NCBI RefSeq assembly: GCF_013166595.1
Contig: NZ_JABKKG010000006.1
Coordinates: 124,001 to 188,000 of the forward strand
Length of the DNA stretch: 64,000 nt
Source of the DNA: Palleniella intestinalis
GTDB lineage: Bacteria > Bacteroidota > Bacteroidia > Bacteroidales > Bacteroidaceae
Reading direction: 5' to 3'
The translations under genes were made by a program, and so were the position numbers. The notes below the pieces were generated by a model. The model was not told where the DNA came from. It worked only from the letters and a program-made list of their open reading frames with translations, and ran no database searches. The number at the start of each line of letters is the position of its first letter. Position 1 is the first letter of the stretch. This document shows positions 52,817 through 60,611 of the stretch, piece after piece.

Positions 52817-55147
52817 TTATTGTGCGATATGTTTCTTTCCGCCCTTTATGTACAGCTGTCCCTTTACAGGAGAAGCAATCCTGCGTCCTGTGATGTCGTA
52901 CATGCGCTCGATGTCGGAGACAACAGTCTCGATACCGTCAACGCCGGTAGAACCAGACACAGTGGCAATCTTTATTCCTTGAATGTGCAGGCTGCCTGTA
53001 GCGGTATTTGTGATGCGGACATACTTGCAAGGCTCTGCCGGAGTAACGGCAATGTCTTTTGTGCCTTTATTTCCGGTGTAATCGGAATGCTTTGTGAAAG
53101 TCGTTCCGTCGTCACTCGTGAGAATATCACCCTTCATCGAACCTGTGCGTGCAATATAGAAAGCTATGCTTTGAATGCCGTCCTTCCAATAGAAGGTCGC
53201 TGTGCCTGTACTCTTTACAAGCTGGAGTGAGCCGACTTTGTCAGAGAAGACGGTTCCGTCGCTTCCTGCAACATTGCTTGTGGTTTGGAATGACGAACCT
53301 TCATTAAGGGTGATTGTGCCGTTGTCAAGGAGTTTCCGGGTCTCAGTGGCATTGTCGGCAATGGTCCAGAAATACTCTTTGTCTGTTCCTATGACGTAAT
53401 CACCGGAAGTAATTGTACCGCCGCCACCTGCCCATGAAGGGACATACTCCTCGTTTTTGTCAGGGTCGATGCCCTTGCCGTTACCGCCGTCGACAGCGAG
53501 TCCGTCGCCTGCCGGCTGTGCACCTCCGTTCTTGATTGCTGTGCCGTCAGCGAAACCGATGAGAGTAGACTGATAGTTTACTACAGCATTCTTGAGTTCG
53601 GAGATGACTCCGTAGTTCTCGTCCTCTATGGAGTTGTTGAAAGTCCACTTGAAATCACCTTGCTCGCAGCGTCCGGCGTATGCCTGTGTCGTAGTGCGTG
53701 CAGCTTCCGGTGTCTCTATCGCACTTGCCGGCACTGCCTTGCGTGCTTCCGTGTCGGCAGCATTGTTGTAGGATGAGCCTCCGGCAAGTGCTGTCGCGGT
53801 GACAGACTCGTCACGTGATTTCGCAAGTACCGCATCCCATTTGCCGTCGGTCTGTGAGCCGTCATAATACTGAACCTTGCGTTCGCCCTTTATGAAGTTG
53901 TTGTAAGCCTTGTTCACGCCTCCCGGTTCGCCGGAGAATGTGCCGCTGCCTTCTGCGTCAGTACCCTGCTTGGAGATTAGCATAGGATACTTGCAGTTGC
54001 GGAAATAGTTGCTTTCCACGAAAGAAGAGCCGCCGCTTGTCACGCCTACACCATACTTTGAATTGCCGTCAAAGTAGTTGTTGTAGACATGATAGAACGC
54101 AGTGCGGATGCGTGGATGGCGTGAATCGGAGTGGTCAAACCAGTTATGATGATATGTCATCCAGCAGTCTGTTGTCTCGCTCTTCATGCCTCCGAGTGAG
54201 CATTTGCCGGAATCAAAGAAATGGTTGTATGAGACTGTAACGTGGCTTGACTTTCCTTTGATGTCGACAGTGCCGTCGCCCTTTGCCTGGTCGGAATCGC
54301 CACCGGTGCTGCCATAGAAGAAGTCCATGTTGTGAATCCAGATGTTATGGTTGTCAGTGTCAAGGGACAAACAGTCATCCATGCAGAGCATTATGGCGAA
54401 ATTGCGGAATTCCACAGAGGAAATGCTGCGACAGAGGATGCCGAAGCCATGGATGGCAGCGTCATTGCCTATGCCTTCGAGAGTGATGTTTGCATTATAG
54501 GCACCGCTTTTGCCTTTTATCTGCAGTCCTTCCGCGCTCGAACCGAACTTGTCCATGTCCTCGCCCTTGATTGTGCCTATGATGCGGATTGCGAGAGGGC
54601 GTGTCTCCTTACCCTTCTCAAATGCGCCAATAATAGCCTGAAGTCCTGTGAAAGACACCTCTTTGTCCTGCATCACACCAAGAGTGATTGTCTTAGCGTT
54701 GTTTCCTGTGACATAAATCACGCGTGCATTGCTCTTCAGTGTGCCGTCATTGTTGTATGCGCCGACACCTTCGCTGCGGTTGTAGTGTGCGAAACCGTTG
54801 CGGTCGTGCGGCATGACATTCATTGCTGCGGTCTCCATTGCCTTGCTTTCGTCGGCTGTGCCACTGATGACAGGCACAATCTTCATGACGTATGAGCCGG
54901 CACTGAGTCCTACGGCATCGGCACGGTAGTAGCCGGGATATTGGCGCACAAGCTCCTTGTCGAGCTGTGTGTATGTGCCTCCTACCGGTTTTATGAACAC
55001 TTGGTAGTCGGAAGCCCCGTTCACCGGCTCCCACTTTGCATAGGCTGTCTCAAACCATCCGCTTTGCGTGATGACAGCAGCCTTTGCAGACAATGACACG
55101 ATGAGTGTCAAAGCCATAATGGCAATGTGCTGCAAAAATCTTCTCAT
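52817..55147 (-). CDS. Secreted PL1-family pectate lyase
   Basis: 776 residues: signal peptide (MRRFLQHIAIMALTLIVSLS), an N-terminal fibronectin-III-like module (about 25-110), then a right-handed beta-helix typical of PL1 (IWIHNMDF, KGDGTVDIKGKSSHVTVSYN, and the RxPxxR motif in SDSRHPRIRT at about 340-349). A discoidin- or CBM-like region follows (about 620-735). The tail at the end (MYDITGRRIASP ... LYIKGGKKHIAQ) is of the same type as on the M6 protease and the 445-residue protein. It cleaves polygalacturonate by beta-elimination outside the cell. No PL-linked SusCD pair adjoins it. Confidence 0.92.
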   Translation of the reverse strand: MRRFLQHIAIMALTLIVSLSAKAAVITQSGWFETAYAKWEPVNGASDYQVFIKPVGGTYTQLDKELVRQYPGYYRADAVGLSAGSYVMKIVPVISGTADESKAMETAAMNVMPHDRNGFAHYNRSEGVGAYNNDGTLKSNARVIYVTGNNAKTITLGVMQDKEVSFTGLQAIIGAFEKGKETRPLAIRIIGTIKGEDMDKFGSSAEGLQIKGKSGAYNANITLEGIGNDAAIHGFGILCRSISSVEFRNFAIMLCMDDCLSLDTDNHNIWIHNMDFFYGSTGGDSDQAKGDGTVDIKGKSSHVTVSYNHFFDSGKCSLGGMKSETTDCWMTYHHNWFDHSDSRHPRIRTAFYHVYNNYFDGNSKYGVGVTSGGSSFVESNYFRNCKYPMLISKQGTDAEGSGTFSGEPGGVNKAYNNFIKGERKVQYYDGSQTDGKWDAVLAKSRDESVTATALAGGSSYNNAADTEARKAVPASAIETPEAARTTTQAYAGRCEQGDFKWTFNNSIEDENYGVISELKNAVVNYQSTLIGFADGTAIKNGGAQPAGDGLAVDGGNGKGIDPDKNEEYVPSWAGGGGTITSGDYVIGTDKEYFWTIADNATETRKLLDNGTITLNEGSSFQTTSNVAGSDGTVFSDKVGSLQLVKSTGTATFYWKDGIQSIAFYIARTGSMKGDILTSDDGTTFTKHSDYTGNKGTKDIAVTPAEPCKYVRITNTATGSLHIQGIKIATVSGSTGVDGIETVVSDIERMYDITGRRIASPVKGQLYIKGGKKHIAQ

Positions 55148-55278
55148 TGTTGTTTGTAAATTTTTAGTTAGTGATTGTAAAATTATAGTGTGTTGTTTGA
55201 CTGTTTTCCGGATATCAGCATAAAGTCATGGACGCACATACAAAATGCGCTGTTAACGTACACAATCGAAAGTTTTTG

Positions 55279-55286
55279 CAAAGATA
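55279..55286 (-). promoter_or_regulatory. Likely -7 box of the pectate lyase gene
   Basis: TATCTTTG on the minus strand fits TAnnTTTG; the leader would be about 130 nt. The rest of the gap, 55287-55478, is AT-rich with no gene seen. Confidence 0.5.
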
Positions 55287-55478
55287 GGCGGTAAAATATT
55301 CAAATAAGACTTTTTGTGGAAAAATTAACTTTTTTTACATGGAAAGCATTGTTTATGGTGTGCAGCAAACACCATAATGGACTGTATTTCTTATTAATAT
55401 ATATCTTATTCTGTTGGAATCATGAAAAACAAGAAATAAGGTTGCTGAAGGCATGAACACCACTTTTTCATCCATTTA

Positions 55479-55510
55479 TTTGTGTGTTTGGAGAAAAAGC
55501 ATTACCTTTG
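55479..55510 (+). promoter_or_regulatory. Promoter of tRNA-Arg
   Basis: TTTG (55479-55482), exactly 20 nt, then TACCTTTG (55503-55510): a complete -33/-7 promoter 52 nt before the tRNA. The transcript leader carries the hairpin GCCAATCAG / CTGATTGGC (55521-55553). Confidence 0.75.
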
Positions 55511-55561
55511 CAAAGCAAAAGCCAATCAGTGGGCGAGACTGCTCCTGATTGGCGAGAACGC

Positions 55562-55633
55562 GGCTTTGTAGTTCAATGGATAGAACAGCCCTCTCCTAAA
55601 GGGCAGATCTGAGTTCGATTCTCAGCGGAGCTA
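55562..55633 (+). tRNA. tRNA-Arg (anticodon CCT)
   Basis: Cloverleaf reads: acceptor GGCTTTG with CGGAGCT (some G-T pairs), D arm GTTC-AATGGATA-GAAC, anticodon arm GCCCT-CTCCTAA-AGGGC (anticodon CCT, reads AGG), T arm CTGAG-TTCGATT-CTCAG, discriminator A. CCA is not encoded. A strong terminator follows 4 nt later. Confidence 0.9.
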
Positions 55634-55636
55634 CGA

Positions 55637-55676
55637 AAAGTGGCTGCCTGAATTCCTTGTTTCAGGCAGCCACTTT
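55637..55676 (+). terminator. Terminator after tRNA-Arg
   Basis: AAAGTGGCTGCCTGAA / TTCAGGCAGCCACTTT, a 16-bp perfect stem followed by a T-rich run. Confidence 0.9.
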
Positions 55677-55714
55677 CTTGTTTTTTCCGTTGTCATTGCA
55701 GCAAGACGGCATCA

Positions 55715-56755
55715 CTATTTGAATGCGGCAGCCTCTGCAGCGGCAATGATGTCCTCGCGTGTAGGTTCCTTTGCTTCTGTCTGTATGTCAGAGAAGTCGA
55801 TGTCGAAATGGGCATCACTTGCACCTGTTGCCGCGGATTGTGCAGCCGTTCCTTTAAGGCTTGATGCCTTGGAGGTGCCGGAGACGGTTGCCTCCTGTGT
55901 GCTGACAATGATGAACTGCTGCCCTTCTGCCATTTCCTTTTCTATGTCCGGGGCAGCCATTACAGGCTCTTCCTCCATTTTTGTACGTGCTGTCTTGGCA
56001 GCAAAGATGCTGTCACAGAACTTAGGCTGCTTGCGCAGTTTCTTCAATGTGCCTTCTGAAGCATGCTGATGCGCCTCTTTCTTTGAGAAGCCCTTTCCTT
56101 TGCAGCATTCTATCCCCTCAATGACACAGACACATTCGAAGACCGGCGAGCCGTTCTCGTCCTTTCCTTCAAAGATGCTGCGGTACTCCATGCAGACCTT
56201 GTTCTTCTGCGTCCACTCAATAAGTTTGGACTTGAAGTTCACCTCTTTATAAGCCACCTTGTCAATATTGACAAGCTTTGAGAGAATCTGGCGCTGCACA
56301 AACCTCATGCAAGCGTCATATCCGTGGTCAAGGTAAAGCGCGCCTACGAGTGCTTCAAAAGCGTTTCCGCCCATGTAGGAGTTATGTGCGGAGGAGCGTC
56401 CGCTGGAGAGGACAAGGCGTGTTATACCCATTTCCTTGGCGAGCTTGCCAAGAGTCTCGCGTTGCACGAGCTTTGAACGTGTGTTGGTAAGAAAGCCTTC
56501 TTTCTTGCCAGGGAAATGGTCATAGACGATGTGTCCCACCGTTGCGTCAAGGATTGCGTCACCGAGGAACTCAAGACGCTCATTGTTTACGGGGCGGCCT
56601 TTCTGGTTACGGTGAGCTACGCTTTTGTGCATCAGCGCAAGCTTGTACAAGGAAATGTCGTGAGGGAGGACTCCCAGTATCTGATACAAAGTAAGATAAA
56701 GCTCCTTGTCCTTGCGGAAAGGGAGCTTTATCCTATCAATGATAGTATTTACCAT
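55715..56755 (-). CDS. rnc: Ribonuclease III with long C-terminal extension
   Basis: 346 residues; cleaves double-stranded RNA in rRNA and mRNA processing. The RNase III signature NNERLEFLGDAILD is at 57-70 (metal-binding Glu62, Asp66) and the second catalytic region GGNAFEALVGALYLD at 129-143 (Glu134). A double-stranded-RNA-binding domain spans about 170-240 (KSKLIEWTQKNKV ... GFSKKEAHQHASEGTLKKLR). The last about 105 residues are low-complexity (Ala/Glu/Thr-rich) and absent from the usual 220-250-residue enzyme. It lies 9 nt after the fabF stop and is probably in one transcript with acpP-fabF. Confidence 0.95.
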   Translation of the reverse strand: MVNTIIDRIKLPFRKDKELYLTLYQILGVLPHDISLYKLALMHKSVAHRNQKGRPVNNERLEFLGDAILDATVGHIVYDHFPGKKEGFLTNTRSKLVQRETLGKLAKEMGITRLVLSSGRSSAHNSYMGGNAFEALVGALYLDHGYDACMRFVQRQILSKLVNIDKVAYKEVNFKSKLIEWTQKNKVCMEYRSIFEGKDENGSPVFECVCVIEGIECCKGKGFSKKEAHQHASEGTLKKLRKQPKFCDSIFAAKTARTKMEEEPVMAAPDIEKEMAEGQQFIIVSTQEATVSGTSKASSLKGTAAQSAATGASDAHFDIDFSDIQTEAKEPTREDIIAAAEAAAFK

Positions 56756-56764
56756 ACGTATTTC

Positions 56765-58030
56765 TTACTCTGCGTATTTCTTGAAGATGACGCAGGCATT
56801 GTGTCCACCGAAGCCGAATGTGTTGGAAAGTGCTGCACGCACCTCACGCTTCTGTGCCTGGTTGAATGTGAAGTTCAGGTTGTAGTCTATCTCCGGATCC
56901 TCGTCACCCTCCTCATGGTTGATTGTAGGCGGCACGATGTCGTTCTTGACTGCAAGGACAGAGAACATTGCCTCTGCAGCACCTGCACCGCCAAGCATGT
57001 GGCCTGTCATTGACTTTGTTGAGGAAATGTTCAGCTTGTAGGCAGCATCACCGAAGACATCCTTGATAGCCTTTGCCTCAGAAATGTCACCGACAGGGGT
57101 CGATGTGCCATGGACATTGATGTAGTCGATGTCCTCAGGATTCATTCCTGCATCCTCGAGAGCGTTCTCCATGACGAGTTTCGCACCGAGACCTTCAGGA
57201 TGTGACGCTGTGATGTGGTAAGCGTCGGCAGACATTCCTGCACCTGCCATCTCTGCATAAATCTTCGCTCCGCGTGCCTTTGCATGCTCCAGTTCCTCGA
57301 GAACAAGGACTGTGGCACCCTCAGCCATAACGAATCCGTCGCGGCTTGCTGAGAATGGACGGCTTGCGCGCTCAGGGTCGTCATTGCGAGTGGAGAGGGC
57401 GTGCATAGCGTTGAATCCGCCGAGACCGCACTCTACCACGGCAGCCTCTGCGCCACCGCTGACGATGACGTTGGCCTTTCCGAGTCGGATGAGGTTGAAT
57501 GCGTCAGCGAGTGCGTTGGTAGAAGATGCACATGCTGATGAAGTGATGTAGTTAGGACCGCGGAATCCGTACTTGATTGAGATGTGTCCGCAGGCGATGT
57601 CGCCAATCATCTTAGGGATGAAGAACGGATTGAACTTAGGGCCGAGTGTCGGTCCGTTGATTGCAAAGTTCTCAATCTCGTCCTGGAAGGTGCGCATGCC
57701 GCCAATGCCGACACCCATAACCACGCCTACGCGGTTCTTGTCAAGTGCCTCCATGTCGAATGCAGCGTCATCGATTGCCTGCATCGCTGCTGCCAATGAG
57801 AACTGGCAGTATGGGTCCATCTTGCGTGCTTCCTTACGGTCAATGTAATCTGTTGCCTTGAAATTCTTAACTTGGCAAGCGAAATGTGTCTTGAACTTCT
57901 CGACATCGAATCCCTCGATTGGTGCGCATCCGCTCTTGCCGGCAACGATATTGTTCCAGGTTTCCTCGACAGTGTTACCACAAGGTGTGATACATCCGAG
58001 ACCTGTCACAACAACTCTTTTCAGTTCCAT
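56765..58030 (-). CDS. fabF: Beta-ketoacyl-ACP synthase II
   Basis: 421 residues; elongates fatty acids by condensing malonyl-ACP with acyl-ACP. The catalytic triad is clear: Cys167 (TSSACASS), His307 (NVHGTSTPVGD) and His344 (MTGHMLGGAG), with Lys339 just before. Length matches FabF. It follows acpP by 176 nt and precedes rnc by 9 nt, the conserved acpP-fabF-rnc order seen across bacteria. Confidence 0.97.
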   Translation of the reverse strand: MELKRVVVTGLGCITPCGNTVEETWNNIVAGKSGCAPIEGFDVEKFKTHFACQVKNFKATDYIDRKEARKMDPYCQFSLAAAMQAIDDAAFDMEALDKNRVGVVMGVGIGGMRTFQDEIENFAINGPTLGPKFNPFFIPKMIGDIACGHISIKYGFRGPNYITSSACASSTNALADAFNLIRLGKANVIVSGGAEAAVVECGLGGFNAMHALSTRNDDPERASRPFSASRDGFVMAEGATVLVLEELEHAKARGAKIYAEMAGAGMSADAYHITASHPEGLGAKLVMENALEDAGMNPEDIDYINVHGTSTPVGDISEAKAIKDVFGDAAYKLNISSTKSMTGHMLGGAGAAEAMFSVLAVKNDIVPPTINHEEGDEDPEIDYNLNFTFNQAQKREVRAALSNTFGFGGHNACVIFKKYAE

Positions 58031-58206
58031 ATAATCTTTTGGGGAGTTATTATTTTCCGGTTGCTCTCACCACTCTTTGTGGCTATGCGACGAAAGTTTC
58101 CCTTTCCCCGGGGAGCAGCCTGCTTATTTTAACGAAATAATCGGAAGCCACGCCCTGACAAAGCCATGGCACAACTTCCGATAAGTTTTATATCTTTGAG
58201 GTATGC

Positions 58207-58443
58207 TTATTTTGCATTCTCCTCGATATAAGCGATTGCGTCGCCTACAGTAGCGATTTTCTCAGCCTTGTCGTCTGGAATAGAGATAGAGAACTCCTTC
58301 TCGAACTCCATGATGAGCTCTACTGTGTCAAGAGAGTCAGCACCGAGATCGTTTGTGAAAGATGCTTCTGGCTTTACCTCTGTCTCATCAACGCCGAGCT
58401 TGTCAACGATGATATTCACTACTTTGCTTTCAATTTCTGACAT
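58207..58443 (-). CDS. acpP: Acyl carrier protein
   Basis: 78 residues, acidic, helical. The phosphopantetheine attachment Ser37 lies in the motif GADSLD, with the recognition helix [12 protein letters not shown] after it. It carries the growing acyl chain for FabF, encoded downstream. The length matches ACP exactly. Confidence 0.98.
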   Translation of the reverse strand: MSEIESKVVNIIVDKLGVDETEVKPEASFTNDLGADSLDTVELIMEFEKEFSISIPDDKAEKIATVGDAIAYIEENAK

Positions 58444-58531
58444 AGTTGTAATTTTTTAAGTTTGTTGAATATTCTTTTATAATTATGGGGTGCTAATGTC
58501 GTGATTTCTCCTTATATACCGGAAATCGTTT

Positions 58532-58564
58532 GCAAAGTAACAAATAATTATTGAATTGGGCAAA
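58532..58564 (-). promoter_or_regulatory. Promoter of acpP-fabF-rnc
   Basis: On the minus strand, TTTG (58564-58561), 21 nt, then TACTTTGC (58539-58532): a near-complete -33/-7 promoter with a leader of about 80 nt to acpP. Confidence 0.65.
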
Positions 58565-58662
58565 CATTTTAACAAGAAATGACACTTTTTGTGCACACGC
58601 TTGATAGCTTTGTGCATATTTTCCGGTGTTCATTGTCATTTTTGAATGAAAAAAATGTTTTC

Positions 58663-59211
58663 CTATTCCTCCGGCTTTATCCCCCATTTCCAGTAGGTAT
58701 GCCCGAAAATGAAGAGTTCGCCCATCGGCCGGAAGCCTATTGCGCGATAGAGTTTCTGCGCTTTTTCGTTCACAGGGTCTACGGCGAGGGTGACAGTGAG
58801 GTTACGGCTTTTGCCCTCAGCGATACCGTTTTCGAGCAGTCTGCGCCCTATTCCTTTGCCACGGAGTCCGGGCCTGACAGCGAGGGAGTCGAGGTAGTAC
58901 TCGCCGGGGACTGTCTCATCCTCCATTCCGGGGAACTCTGTGCCGAGGTGTTCCTTGACGAGTTGCATGGTCACTTGGCGCATTGCGCCGTAACGGCTGC
59001 CGTCATAGGCTGTGAGCATGCCTACGGGCTTGCCGTCAAGTTCCGCTATTGTCGTGTTGCGTGCGCTGTAGAGCACATCGTCACGGCTGCATATTTTTTC
59101 AGCAAACAAGCGGATGCGCTCTTCAGGAGCGTCCTCCATGAGCATTGCCGCATGGAAGCCTTTGGCTATGAAGAGTGCGTCCGCTTGTGTCGCTTTTCTG
59201 AATGTTATCAT
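58663..59211 (-). CDS. GNAT-family N-acetyltransferase
   Basis: 182 residues. The acetyl-CoA binding motif reads RPGLRGKGIGRRLLENGIAE (about 117-136) and is followed by the second core strand LAVDPVNEKAQKLYRAIGF. It transfers an acetyl group to an unknown amine substrate. It has no operon partner and ends about 100 nt from the acpP promoter region. The family is certain; the substrate is not. Confidence 0.9.
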   Translation of the reverse strand: MITFRKATQADALFIAKGFHAAMLMEDAPEERIRLFAEKICSRDDVLYSARNTTIAELDGKPVGMLTAYDGSRYGAMRQVTMQLVKEHLGTEFPGMEDETVPGEYYLDSLAVRPGLRGKGIGRRLLENGIAEGKSRNLTVTLAVDPVNEKAQKLYRAIGFRPMGELFIFGHTYWKWGIKPEE

Positions 59212-59282
59212 TTAGAAAAGTAAGCAAGTGTGTTATACATTGTATTTGTCATCGTGCAGGGGTGCCCCGCACGGCATGGTCA

Positions 59283-60083
59283 TCAAGGCTGCTTGCCGAT
59301 GTAAGCAAGGATACCGCCGTCGACGTAGAGCACATGACCGTTCACTGCGTCAGAAGCCTTTGATGCGAGGAAGACAGCCGGACCGCCGAGTTCTGACGGG
59401 TCAAGCCAGCGTCCTGCAGGAGTCTTTGCGCAGATGAATGAGTCGAACGGATGGCGTGAGCCGTCTGCCTGACGCTCGCGGAGAGGAGCTGTCTGCGGAG
59501 TGGCGATATAGCCCGGACCGATGCCGTTGCACTGGATGTTGTACTCGCCGTACTCTGAGCAGATGTTGCGTGTGAGCATCTTCAGACCGCCCTTTGCTGC
59601 CGCATAAGCGGAAACTGTCTCGCGGCCGAGCTCAGACATCATTGAGCAGATGTTGATGATCTTGCCTTCCTTGCGCTCCATCATCTCAGGAAGCACTGCA
59701 GCGGCACAGATGTATGGTGCAACGAGGTCGATGTCGATGACCTGCTGGAACTCTGCGCGCTTCATCTCGTGCATAGGGATGCGCTTGATGATGCCGGCAT
59801 TGTTCACGAGAATGTCTATCTGACCAACCTCCTCGTGTATCTTCTCCACGAGAGCCTTAACGCCCTCTTCGTCAGTCACGTCGCAAACATAGCCTTTCAC
59901 GTTTGTTATGCCTGCTTCCTTATAGTTGGCGAGACCGCGCTCGAGTGCTGCCTCGTTGATGTCGTTGAAGATGATTGTCTTTGCACCTGCCTCAACGAAT
60001 GCCTTGGCGATGTTGAAACCGATACCGTAAGATGCGCCGGTGATCCAGGCGTTCTTACCTTCGAGTGAGAATGGATTTGCCAT
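59283..60083 (-). CDS. SDR-family sugar acid dehydrogenase (KduD / gluconate 5-dehydrogenase-like)
   Basis: 266 residues of the classical short-chain dehydrogenase family: cofactor loop TGASYGIG (about 15-22), NNAG (about 93-96), catalytic Ser plus YAAAK (about 158-162). In Bacteroidota this branch is annotated as gluconate 5-dehydrogenase, or 2-deoxy-D-gluconate 3-dehydrogenase of the pectin breakdown route (KduD). The nearby pectate lyase would fit the latter, but they are 4 kb apart. A 14-bp inverted repeat and a 22-nt array lie upstream. Confidence 0.82.
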   Translation of the reverse strand: MANPFSLEGKNAWITGASYGIGFNIAKAFVEAGAKTIIFNDINEAALERGLANYKEAGITNVKGYVCDVTDEEGVKALVEKIHEEVGQIDILVNNAGIIKRIPMHEMKRAEFQQVIDIDLVAPYICAAAVLPEMMERKEGKIINICSMMSELGRETVSAYAAAKGGLKMLTRNICSEYGEYNIQCNGIGPGYIATPQTAPLRERQADGSRHPFDSFICAKTPAGRWLDPSELGGPAVFLASKASDAVNGHVLYVDGGILAYIGKQP

Positions 60084-60170
60084 AGTAGTTTGTTTTTATG
60101 ATAGTTGTTTATGTCTGTTCTTTGTGTTGGCAGCCGTTTTCCATGTTTTCCGGCGGCAACATCCTTGGTA

Positions 60171-60178
60171 CAAAATTA
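60171..60178 (-). promoter_or_regulatory. Likely -7 box of the SDR gene
   Basis: TAATTTTG on the minus strand fits TAnnTTTG, about 88 nt before the start. The promoter's upstream operator-like repeat is at 60292-60337. Confidence 0.45.
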
Positions 60179-60291
60179 ATAAAAAGTTTTTGTATATGAC
60201 TTGATTTCCGTCAGTTTTTATAATACATTAACCAATGGGAAGAAGACGGAGGGTTAGGTATGTGCAAAGACAACAAAATAATCTGAAATCA

Positions 60292-60337
60292 CGAAGTATA
60301 TTTCGACAAAACCGGCATTTTACCGAAATATACTTCG
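60292..60337. promoter_or_regulatory. 14-bp inverted repeat upstream of the SDR gene, candidate operator
   Basis: CGAAGTATATTTCG (60292-60305) and CGAAATATACTTCG (60324-60337) are perfect inverse copies, 32 nt centre to centre (about three helical turns). Each half is itself nearly palindromic (CGAA.TATA.TTCG), as for a dimeric regulator binding two sites. Confidence 0.6.
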
Positions 60338-60393
60338 ATTCGAACGATTTTTGCAAACACTATTGCCGTCCGATTTGGGGTGTATAACATATC

Positions 60394-60481
60394 GCTTTGC
60401 AAAAGGTAATGGTTTGCAGTGTAAAAGGTAACGGTTGACATGCAAAAAGGTTACCTTTCGCATTGCAAAAGGTAACCTTTT
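60394..60481. repeat. Four-unit 22-nt array (array 5)
   Basis: GGTAA(C/T)- or GGTTAC-type cores begin at 60405, 60427, 60449 and 60471, three exact 22-nt steps, each preceded by GCAAAA or GTAAAA. It lies between the SDR promoter region and the 3' end of the sulfhydrylase gene. Between it and 60611 nothing else is seen. Confidence 0.85.
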
Positions 60482-60611
60482 ATAAAGCGTTTTGTAGCCT
60501 ATTGGTTTACAACATGTTAGCAAAACGAAGAACATCCCTACTGCTTCCTGTCGGGGTTGTCCGCTTATGGTGCAGGAATTGCATGTTTTCCGCTGCCGGA
60601 GTACAGATGCC

